The position numbers and the translations under genes are program-made. Shown in pieces: positions 8,488-16,110 of a stretch of DNA of 64,000 nucleotides; position 1 is the first letter of the stretch, and every line of letters begins with the position of its first letter. The notes below the pieces were generated by a model. It was not told the origin of the DNA. It did no database searches and saw only the letters and a list, made by a program, of their open reading frames with translations. Origin of the DNA: CAIMUX01 sp964473865 (GTDB taxonomy: Bacteria > Eisenbacteria > RBG-16-71-46 > CAIMUX01); NCBI GenBank assembly GCA_964473865.1, contig CAYYQN010000004.1, positions 100,403 through 164,402 on the forward strand, in the 5' to 3' direction.

Positions 8488-10764
8488 TTACCGCAGGAGG
8501 GTCATGCGCCCGGTGATCGTCTCACCCAGCGCGCTCAGCTGGTACAGGTAGACGCCGGAGCTGAGCGTTCGCCCATCGGCATCCGTCCCGTTCCATGAGA
8601 CTGCGTGGCTCCCGGCTTCCAGCCGACCCTGCACGAGGGTACGCACGAGGCGCCCCGCGGGATCGAAAACGCGGACCGCGACGTCGCCGGTCTGCGGGAG
8701 CTGGAAGCTGATCGTGGTCGCGGGGGTGAATGGATTCGGACGATTGGCGTGGAGCGCCAGTCCCGACGCGGCCCGCACCGGTCCCACGTCGCTGATCGGC
8801 TGGACGATGCGGAAGTTGACGTTCGAGATGTCGAAGAAGACGTTGTCGGCGGCTGCAACCTTGACCCGCGCGAGGTTGGTCGTTGTGCCCACCGCGAAGG
8901 CAACGGTCTCGGAACCGTCGTTGGGCGTCCCGCTGGCCAGCACGATCGGCCAGGTGTATCCGCCGTCGATGGAGAGGAGGATATGGACGCTGTCACAGCT
9001 GACCGGCGCGACATCCGTTCCGGCCACGTCCCAGGTGATGGTGTGATCCGCGCTGTCGGGCCAGCTGACCATGTTGTTGGGAGAGGTCACCCGGAACGGT
9101 CCGGCCGAGGAGACCGTGAAGGAGATGGCGTCGTTCGAGATGCCCACACCGCCGGCCTGGGTGTCGCGCACCGTGACCTTGAACGACAGGGTGCGGGCAT
9201 AGGTCGGAAGAAGCTCTCCGATCGTGTGCGTGTTGCTCAGCAGGTTCGAAAGCTTGGGGAACGTCCGGGTCGGCGACGCCACGGGATCGAAGGAGCGGAA
9301 GATTGGCGCGTTTCCAGACGGCGAGTCGGGATGCCCGGCGGGGCCGAGATCCGACTCCTCCCAGCAGAACGTGGGCGTCCCCGTCGCGGTGGCGGAAGCC
9401 GTGAGGGCGAAGGGCGTGTCCTTCGGAATCGCGAATCCCCCGGTGCCGGCCTCGGCCACCGGCTCGATCGCGCCCGTGCCCGTCGTGACCGGGCAGCCGT
9501 TGCCCAGTCCCACGGTGGAGTAGGTGATGATCTCGGCGATGCTCTTCCAGTGGAAGTAGTCGTCGCTGTGGGCCTGCAGGTTCTGCGGATAGCAGATTCC
9601 GGCATAGGCCATGATCGTGGATCCGCTGCCCGGCTCGTAGGCGCACGAAGCCACGCGGTTGCCGCCCGCGCAGGAACCCGCGTCTCCGTTGAAGGTGTGG
9701 TTGGCGCCGTACTGGTGGCCCATCTCGTGGGCGACATAGTCGATGTCGAACGCGTCACCCTGCGGGTTCGGCGATCCGGTCACCCCGCGCGCCTTCAACC
9801 CGGTCCGGCACACGACGCCGAGTCCGGCGATGCCGCCACCGCCGGTGGAGAAGACATGCCCGATGTCGTAGTTGGCGTTGCCGATGACGGAGTCGATCGT
9901 GGACTGGTTCTGGCCAAGCATGGCCGCGCCGTCATTGTTGGAATAGGGGTCGGTGGCCGCGTTGGTGTACATCAGGAGGTCGTTGTTGGCGATGAGAACC
10001 ATCCGGATCGAGAGTTCCTTCTCATACACACCGTCCACGCGGTTCATGGTGATCACGACCGCGGCCAGGGCCCGGGCCACCGTGCCGCCGAAGACGGCCG
10101 CATACTCGCCGGTGCAGGCCACCGCCGCGCGATAGGTGCGCAGTTCCGTGCCCGAGCGCTTGGCTGCCCCGTGGGACATCTGGTCGATTTCCTCTCCCAT
10201 GTGGTCGTCGTCCACCACGCTGCAGAGGACGTGTTTGTCCGACCGGAAGTCCCGCTTGTAGTAGCTGATGTAGTGCCGGTCATCGTCCCGCTGGAACGGA
10301 TCGATGTAGATCTGGCCGCTGGAGGAAAAGACCTGGGCATGGAAGCCGCTCGGGACGAGGTCGAAGCGCCCGATCGCGGACGGATCGTCGAGACCGTAGC
10401 CGGCATAGGTCCGGATCTCCGGGTAGCGCGCCCCGAGCTCCGGGGCCATGATCGGAGACTCGACGATGGCGAACCGGCCGAAGCCGCCTTCCGGCAGTGG
10501 GATTTCGATTACGATGCGATCGCCTGCGGCCCGGGTCCCTTCCAGAGGGGCGAGAGCCAACTGCGACTCGATTGCCGCTCGATCCAGGGTCAGGGCGCGG
10601 TACTGCTCCGGGATGATCACGCGGTCCCCGGCCGGCGCAATCGCGCTCGGAGAAATGTCGGACCAGAGCGATCCCGCCGCGGGCTGAGCCATCGCGACTC
10701 CCGTGCCAAGACCCAGGGTCAGGATCACGGCGCCTAGAATCGCCAACATCGGCCGGTAGGACAT
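8488..10764 (-). CDS. Secreted reprolysin-like zinc metalloprotease
   Basis: 758 aa from the ATG at 10764, which has AGGAGG about ten bases upstream. A signal peptide at 1-27 (MSYRPMLAILGAVILTL...AMA) sends it out of the cell. The metzincin site HEMGHQYGANH is at residues 346-356, giving three His zinc ligands and the catalytic Glu, as in M12B/M72 reprolysin-like peptidases. After it come Ig-like beta domains and a C-terminal FlgD-like domain of about 80 residues (NPFTPATTISFQLP, VFDPAGRLVRTL, SGVYLYQLSA), the kind of tail used for surface sorting in FCB bacteria. It has its own promoter and terminator. The substrate is unknown; extracellular protein digestion is the likely role. Confidence 0.9.
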   Translation of the reverse strand: MSYRPMLAILGAVILTLGLGTGVAMAQPAAGSLWSDISPSAIAPAGDRVIIPEQYRALTLDRAAIESQLALAPLEGTRAAGDRIVIEIPLPEGGFGRFAIVESPIMAPELGARYPEIRTYAGYGLDDPSAIGRFDLVPSGFHAQVFSSSGQIYIDPFQRDDDRHYISYYKRDFRSDKHVLCSVVDDDHMGEEIDQMSHGAAKRSGTELRTYRAAVACTGEYAAVFGGTVARALAAVVITMNRVDGVYEKELSIRMVLIANNDLLMYTNAATDPYSNNDGAAMLGQNQSTIDSVIGNANYDIGHVFSTGGGGIAGLGVVCRTGLKARGVTGSPNPQGDAFDIDYVAHEMGHQYGANHTFNGDAGSCAGGNRVASCAYEPGSGSTIMAYAGICYPQNLQAHSDDYFHWKSIAEIITYSTVGLGNGCPVTTGTGAIEPVAEAGTGGFAIPKDTPFALTASATATGTPTFCWEESDLGPAGHPDSPSGNAPIFRSFDPVASPTRTFPKLSNLLSNTHTIGELLPTYARTLSFKVTVRDTQAGGVGISNDAISFTVSSAGPFRVTSPNNMVSWPDSADHTITWDVAGTDVAPVSCDSVHILLSIDGGYTWPIVLASGTPNDGSETVAFAVGTTTNLARVKVAAADNVFFDISNVNFRIVQPISDVGPVRAASGLALHANRPNPFTPATTISFQLPQTGDVAVRVFDPAGRLVRTLVQGRLEAGSHAVSWNGTDADGRTLSSGVYLYQLSALGETITGRMTLLR

Positions 10765-10848
10765 AAGGAAAACCCTCCTCCTGCATCGAGTGCAGCGGTT
10801 GGTCGAAAGCGGATCAGGGTGCCTCCGCAGAGTGTCATCTAATACGCA

Positions 10849-10877
10849 ATTATTGCAGAGAGATGGACCGATGGCAA
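10849..10877 (-). promoter_or_regulatory. Promoter of the reprolysin-like protease
   Basis: Read on the minus strand, TTGCCA (10877-10872) is followed by a 17-base spacer and AATAAT (10854-10849). Both boxes match the sigma-70 consensus at five of six positions. The predicted leader is about 78 nt. Confidence 0.6.
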
Positions 10878-10982
10878 GCGTCCCGTGGGGGAACGGCCCG
10901 ATCGACATCGCGGGTTAGCCGGATCCGGTCAAACCCGCCGGTCGGCAGTACCCGAATGGGGGCCTTGACCTGACGCCCCCGA

Positions 10983-12197
10983 TCAGTCGGCTCCCGGGGC
11001 TCCACCGGTCTCCTGATCCAGCAGCGATCTGAGGGACTCAACCAGTTTCACGAACTGCTGTTCGTAATTGTAGGCCTGGGCGGACACCCGGACCCACCGC
11101 CGCGTCCAGGTCGGCCACAGAATGATCGGCACCTCGATCCGGCAGCGTTCGAAGAGGCGGAGCTGGAGTCGATCGACCAGGAGGACCGGGTCGAGCGAGC
11201 CAGGCGGGGCCTCGGGAAGCGGGAGGGTGACCATGGCTCCGACCATCGACTCGGGACATTGGACCGGCACCCCCAGTCCTCGCCGTAGAATCTCGCCGGC
11301 CCGGATGGCCAGATCTCGATTCGCGGCCAGGTGAGCCAGCCAGCCGCCCGGTCGCAGTCGACTCAGAAACCGGATCGCCTCGGGCACACACAGGAACGGA
11401 GTTGGATCGCCGGTCCCGGTCCAATCGAACTCCTGGCGGAAGCGAGTGCGATCGGTGCGCGGCGAATTCGCGCCATGGCTGATGACCAGCGGACGGATCC
11501 GGGAGCGATAGTCTTTCCGCACCCAGAGGAACCCGGCTCCCTTGGGCGCACAGAGCCATTTGTGGCAGTTGCCGGTGTAGAACTCCGCGCCCAGCCCGTC
11601 GAGGTGAAGCGGGATCATCCCCGGAGCGTGCGCACCATCGACCAGCACGGCGACTCCGCGCTGTTGCAGCTCGCGCACGATCCGCTCCGCGGGCAGCACC
11701 AGCGCCGTAGCGCTCGTGATGTGATCCACCAGCGCGAGCCGGGTGTGCGGGGTCACACGCGAGAGGATCGCGTCGACCGGCTCGTGCGGCGCCCGCACGG
11801 GGAACGGCAGGGAGGCCACTACGACTCTGGCCCCGGTGCGTGCCGCGGTCTCGTTCAGCGCGTTGCGGCAGGCGTTGTACTCATGGTCGGTGACGAGCAG
11901 CTCATCTCCGGCTCCGAGCGGAAACGATCGCAGGACGGTGTTCACCCCCGTGGTGGCGTTGGTGACCGCGACCAGTCCCTCCGGGTCGGCGCCCAGAAAC
12001 GCCGCCAGCTCGTGGCGGGCGCGATCCAGCCGCGTTTCGCCCTGGCGATGGAGGAAGAGCACCGGTTGGGACTCCATCGCGCGCCGTAGACGATCCTGGG
12101 CCTCGAGCACCGGAATCGGGCACGCGCCGAACGAGCCGTGGTTCAGGAAGGCCACGTCCGGGTCGAGACCCCAGAAACGCGCCAGGTCATTCTCCAT
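10983..12197 (-). CDS. PLP-dependent class V aminotransferase family protein
   Basis: 404 aa. The fold-type I core of class V is clear: LNHGSFGACP at the N-terminus, VTNATTGVNTVL for cofactor phosphate binding, VLVDGAHAPG with the pyridine-binding Asp, and the Schiff-base Lys in GNCHKWLCAPKG. The set of motifs is closest to isopenicillin-N epimerase-like and cysteine desulfurase-like members, which act on varied amino acids, so the substrate cannot be named. GGAGGGACGGG stands just before the ATG. It follows the copper ATPase by 108 bases in the same direction and may share its transcript. Confidence 0.88.
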   Translation of the reverse strand: MENDLARFWGLDPDVAFLNHGSFGACPIPVLEAQDRLRRAMESQPVLFLHRQGETRLDRARHELAAFLGADPEGLVAVTNATTGVNTVLRSFPLGAGDELLVTDHEYNACRNALNETAARTGARVVVASLPFPVRAPHEPVDAILSRVTPHTRLALVDHITSATALVLPAERIVRELQQRGVAVLVDGAHAPGMIPLHLDGLGAEFYTGNCHKWLCAPKGAGFLWVRKDYRSRIRPLVISHGANSPRTDRTRFRQEFDWTGTGDPTPFLCVPEAIRFLSRLRPGGWLAHLAANRDLAIRAGEILRRGLGVPVQCPESMVGAMVTLPLPEAPPGSLDPVLLVDRLQLRLFERCRIEVPIILWPTWTRRWVRVSAQAYNYEQQFVKLVESLRSLLDQETGGAPGAD

Positions 12198-12305
12198 CCC
12201 GTCCCTCCATCGTGGCGGGCCCCCTCTCGACCCTCAGTCCCGCGGCGAGGCGGGCCGCAAGGTGAGCTCCGGACGCACCGAAGGTCTCGTCCGCGGAGAC
12301 CGCTC

Positions 12306-14825
12306 TCAGATCCTGGCCCGCCGTAGCCGGAGCGAGTTGCTCACCACCGTGACCGAACTCAAGGCCATGGCCGCCGAGGCGACGACCGGATTCAGGAGCA
12401 GGTGCCAGACCGGGTAGAGGGCACCCGCGGCGACCGGAATCCCCACCGTGTTGAAGATGAATGCCCAGAAGAGGTTCTGCCGGATGGTGCGCATGACCGC
12501 TCGTCCCAGGCGAAGCGTGCGCGCGACCCCGGAAAGATCCCCGCGCATCAGTGTGACTTCGGCTGCTTCCATCGCTACGTCCGTGCCGGTCCCCAGCGCG
12601 ATCCCGAGGTCGGCCTCGGCCAGCGCGGGCGCGTCGTTGAGCCCGTCGCCGACCATCGCCACGGCTCGGCCGCCGGCCCGCAGGTCTCGGATCGCCGCGG
12701 CCTTGTCGGCGGGGAGGAGGTCGGCGAGGACGCGATCGATCCCGGCCTGGCGGGCGATTGATTCGGCAGTGCGCCTTCGGTCTCCGGTCAGCATGACGAC
12801 CTCGCAACCGAGCGCCCGCAGTTCCGCGACCGCCTCGCGAGCGCCGGGCTTCAGGCGGTCGGCCACGGCGATGAGGCCCATCGGGCGGCCATCGATGGCG
12901 ACCAGGACGGGGGTCCTCCCGGCTTCCTGCAGCGTCTCGAGGCGGCGGGAGAGAGTGAGCCGTTCGTCGAGCTCGGAACCGGGCGGGATGCCAGCGACAC
13001 TCGCATGGGGAGCAGGCGCTGCGAGCCGGGGAGCTGGACCGGGCGTCCCCGGGCCGGAGGCCTCGATCCGGATTCCGGCGAGATCGATTCCCCGATCCTC
13101 CAGGAAGCGCTCGTTGCCGAGCAGGACCGTCTGCTCGATCCCCGGAGGATTCTCGACCCGGGCCACGATCCCGCCACCCGGGAACGCTTCGAACTGGCTC
13201 GCGGTCGGAACGTCGAGACCGCGGGCGAGGGCCGCCCCCACGATCGAAGCTCCCAGGGGGTGCTCGCTGCCGCGTTCGGCCGCGGCCGCCAGGCCCAGGA
13301 GTCGGTCGGGCGTGAGTCTCGTCTTCCGGCGCGCAGAGGAGGCCGCCTCCGGGGTGTCGGATCTCTCCGCGGCCCCGTCGAATTGCGCCGCCGCGGGTCC
13401 GGGTCCGTCCATTGTGCGGGCCGGCGCGCGGGTGACTTCCCAGGCGTCGGCCACGACGTCCACGTCCGTGACTTCCGGTTTGCCGATCGTCAGGGTCCCG
13501 GTCTTGTCGAACACCACCACTTGGATCCGCTGCGCAAGCTCCAGGCCGGCAGCGCTGCGAACGAGGATTCCCGCCTCGGCGCCGCGACCCGAGCCGACCA
13601 TGATGGCGGTCGGAGTGGCGAGGCCCAGGGCGCACGGACAGGCGATGATCAGAACCGCCACGGAGCTCACCAGCGCCTGGGCCGGAGCGTGGGCGATGAA
13701 GAGCCAGAGGAAGAACGTGAGCACGGCCACGCCGAGAACGATGGGGACGAAGACCGCCGCGATCCGGTCGGCCAGCCGTTGCACCGGCGCTTTCGAGCCT
13801 TGGGCGGACTGCACCAGGCGGATGATCTGGGCGAGCACGGTGTCGGAACCGACCCGCGTGGCCCGGAATCGGAGGGAGCCGTTCCTGTTGAGTGTAGCGC
13901 CGGTGACGGAGTCGCCCGGCCTCTTCTCCACTGGCATCGGCTCGCCCGTCAGCATCGATTCGTCGACGGTTGATCGACCCGCGATGACCTCCCCATCGAC
14001 CGGGATTCTCTCGCCGGGGCGAACGACCACCACCTCACCGAGGCGCACCTCCCGGGTGGGGATCTCGGCTTCCGCCTCGAAACGGATCACGCGGGTGGTG
14101 CGCGGTTGCAGGCCGATGAGGGTGCGGATCGATTCGCCCGTCCGGGCGCGGGCGCGCGCCTCCAGCCATCGACCCAGCAGGACCAGCGCGATGATGACCG
14201 CCGAGGTCTCGAAGTAGACCGCGGGGTGGCCCTTTCCGGTCCCGTGCAGGGCGCTGGATCCCGCGTATTCGGCCGGAAAGAGACCCGGCCAGAAGGTGGC
14301 GGTCGTGCTCTGCAGGAACGCGGCTGTCGTGCCCAGAGCGACCAGGGTGTTCATGTCCGCCGTCCGGGCCCGCAGGGCCGACCAGGCGCCCCGGTAGAAG
14401 TCGGCCCCGGACCAGAGCTGCACCGGCAACGCGAGGGCGAAGAGAAGTCGGGGGTCGGCCAGGAATCGCGGGAGAAGGGATAGCCACTGCTGATGGCCGC
14501 CCAGGAACACGATTCCGCCCAGGATCGCGGCGAAGAGAAAACGGCGGAACGTGCGCGCACTCACCGAGCGGCGAAGGATGCGCTCCTCTTCCTCGGCCTC
14601 GGCGTTGTCGGTGGCGATCGGAACGACCTCGTAGCCGGCCTTGCGGATCGCCGCCTCGATTGTCTCCACCCCGGCGAGGGCCGGGTCGTACTCCACGGTG
14701 GCTCGTTCCGTGGCCAGGTTCACGGTGGCGGTAGCGACCCCCGGCACCCGGAGGAGCCCTCGTTCCACGCGCGCCACGCAGGCCGCGCAGTGCATGCCAC
14801 CGACGCGGACTTCCGTCCGGGGCAT
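12306..14825 (-). CDS. copA: Copper-exporting P1B-type ATPase
   Basis: About 839 aa. One N-terminal metal-binding domain carries GMHCAAC. Eight membrane helices include the metal-site CPC in ACPCALGLATP (about residue 395). The actuator loop TGEPMPVEK, the phosphorylated Asp in DKTGTLT (about 440), SEHPLG and MVGDGLNDAPAL are all present. CPC with a CxxC head domain fits Cu(+) export; silver is possible. A hydrophilic insert of about 50 residues lies between DKTGT and SEHPLG, and another Pro/Ala-rich insert sits in the nucleotide domain. The ATG at 14825 is chosen because AGGTGG lies eight bases upstream; a GTG four codons earlier also fits. It follows fabH by five bases, so the two are co-transcribed. 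No copper-sensing regulator is visible. Confidence 0.94.
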   Translation of the reverse strand: MPRTEVRVGGMHCAACVARVERGLLRVPGVATATVNLATERATVEYDPALAGVETIEAAIRKAGYEVVPIATDNAEAEEEERILRRSVSARTFRRFLFAAILGGIVFLGGHQQWLSLLPRFLADPRLLFALALPVQLWSGADFYRGAWSALRARTADMNTLVALGTTAAFLQSTTATFWPGLFPAEYAGSSALHGTGKGHPAVYFETSAVIIALVLLGRWLEARARARTGESIRTLIGLQPRTTRVIRFEAEAEIPTREVRLGEVVVVRPGERIPVDGEVIAGRSTVDESMLTGEPMPVEKRPGDSVTGATLNRNGSLRFRATRVGSDTVLAQIIRLVQSAQGSKAPVQRLADRIAAVFVPIVLGVAVLTFFLWLFIAHAPAQALVSSVAVLIIACPCALGLATPTAIMVGSGRGAEAGILVRSAAGLELAQRIQVVVFDKTGTLTIGKPEVTDVDVVADAWEVTRAPARTMDGPGPAAAQFDGAAERSDTPEAASSARRKTRLTPDRLLGLAAAAERGSEHPLGASIVGAALARGLDVPTASQFEAFPGGGIVARVENPPGIEQTVLLGNERFLEDRGIDLAGIRIEASGPGTPGPAPRLAAPAPHASVAGIPPGSELDERLTLSRRLETLQEAGRTPVLVAIDGRPMGLIAVADRLKPGAREAVAELRALGCEVVMLTGDRRRTAESIARQAGIDRVLADLLPADKAAAIRDLRAGGRAVAMVGDGLNDAPALAEADLGIALGTGTDVAMEAAEVTLMRGDLSGVARTLRLGRAVMRTIRQNLFWAFIFNTVGIPVAAGALYPVWHLLLNPVVASAAMALSSVTVVSNSLRLRRARI

Positions 14826-14830
14826 CCCCG

Positions 14831-15823
14831 CTACCACCTCACCGCGGATGCGCCCCAGGTGAACCCTGATCCGAACGCGACCAGGACCAGCAGGTGTCCG
14901 GGCTGTACTCTCCCTCCCTGAAGCGCCTCGCTGAGGGCGATCGGGATGGATGCCGCGGTCGTGTTGCCGTAACGCTGCACGTTCTGCACGAGACGGGCCG
15001 GGGGAATTCCGAGCCGCTCTCCCACCGCGTCGGAGATCCGCTTGTTGGCCTGATGGGGCACGATCAGATCAACTTCGTCACGGGTCGCTCCCACCCGCTC
15101 CAGGACCTCATCGACCGCCTCCACGAACCGGCGGGTGGCGTGACGGAACACCTCGCGCCCGTTCATCTGCGGGAAGTGTCTTCCTTGGGCGACCAGCTCC
15201 GGCGTCCGGGTGGTGGGGACCAGGCAGGTCGGGACCTCCATCCACAACTCCTTCGCGTGGCTCCCGTCAGAGTGGAGGATGGTGTCGATCACGCCGGGTC
15301 CGTCATCAGGTCCGGGGACCAGGACGGCCGCCCCGGCGCCGTCGCCGAAGATCACCGCCATATCCCGCCCGCGCGAGGTGAGGTCGAGTCCCATCGACTG
15401 GGTCTCGGCGCCGACCAGCAGGATGCGCTTGTAGGTTCCCAGGCGGATGAAAGCGTCGGCCACCGCCAGTCCGTAGATGAACCCGGTGCACTGCGTCCGC
15501 ACGTCGAGCGCCGGGATCGTGCCGCAGCCCAGCCTCTCCTGAAGGAGGACGCCGCAACCGGGGAACATGTAATCGGGGGAGAGGGTGGCGAAGATGATGA
15601 AATCGAGGTCGGCCGCCGTGACCCCGGCCATCTTCATGGCGGCCCGAGCCGCCTGCTCTCCCATTTCCGAGGTGCCCTGACCCTCGCGGGCGAACCTTCG
15701 TTCGCTAATGCCCGTCCGCTCGACAATCCAGGAGTCGCTCGTGTCCATCAGCGCCGCCAGATCGTGGTTGGTCACCACCCGTTCCGGCACAAAGTGCCCG
15801 ACCCCTGCGAACCTTGCCCGCAT
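14831..15823 (-). CDS. fabH: 3-oxoacyl-ACP synthase III
   Basis: 330 aa, a normal FabH length. It condenses an acyl-CoA primer with malonyl-ACP to start fatty acid synthesis. The triad is intact: Cys near residue 112 in DVRTQCTGFIYGL, His in PHQANKRI, and Asn in RYGNTTAASIP. The glycine-rich FGDGAGAAVL loop and the final GSGFTWGASAVRW are typical. The start at 15823 is preceded by GGAGGG. It is the first gene of a minus-strand run with copA and an aminotransferase. Usual fatty-acid partners (plsX, fabD, fabG, acpP) are absent here, so it may be a stand-alone or accessory FabH. Confidence 0.93.
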   Translation of the reverse strand: MRARFAGVGHFVPERVVTNHDLAALMDTSDSWIVERTGISERRFAREGQGTSEMGEQAARAAMKMAGVTAADLDFIIFATLSPDYMFPGCGVLLQERLGCGTIPALDVRTQCTGFIYGLAVADAFIRLGTYKRILLVGAETQSMGLDLTSRGRDMAVIFGDGAGAAVLVPGPDDGPGVIDTILHSDGSHAKELWMEVPTCLVPTTRTPELVAQGRHFPQMNGREVFRHATRRFVEAVDEVLERVGATRDEVDLIVPHQANKRISDAVGERLGIPPARLVQNVQRYGNTTAASIPIALSEALQGGRVQPGHLLVLVAFGSGFTWGASAVRW

Positions 15824-15973
15824 GACACCCTCCATCCCGCCTGGCCGTTCTCCTCGTACAGAAACGATAGCGTAGCGCAGGCGGCGGATGCGGGGAAGTC
15901 CCGCGGGTGGGGACGTGCGGCCGGGATCGAAGCCGCCATTCGGTAAGGAGGATCGAGAAGTCGATTGTGACCC

Positions 15974-16002
15974 TTGCGTTTCCGCAATCCTTGGCCTATG
16001 AT
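15974..16002 (+). promoter_or_regulatory. Promoter of the M36-like protease
   Basis: TTGCGT at 15974-15979, a 17-base spacer, and TATGAT at 15997-16002. The predicted start is near 16009, leaving a leader of about 100 nt before the ATG at 16111. Confidence 0.6.
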
Positions 16003-16110
16003 TAGGATGCTTATCTCCGGGGCCGGTGGAGGGGAATCGCGTCGCTTTCCCTTTGGCCGTATGGGCCGGCTCCGTTTCCCGAACTGCATCGGAAAGGAGA
16101 TCTGGCCACC

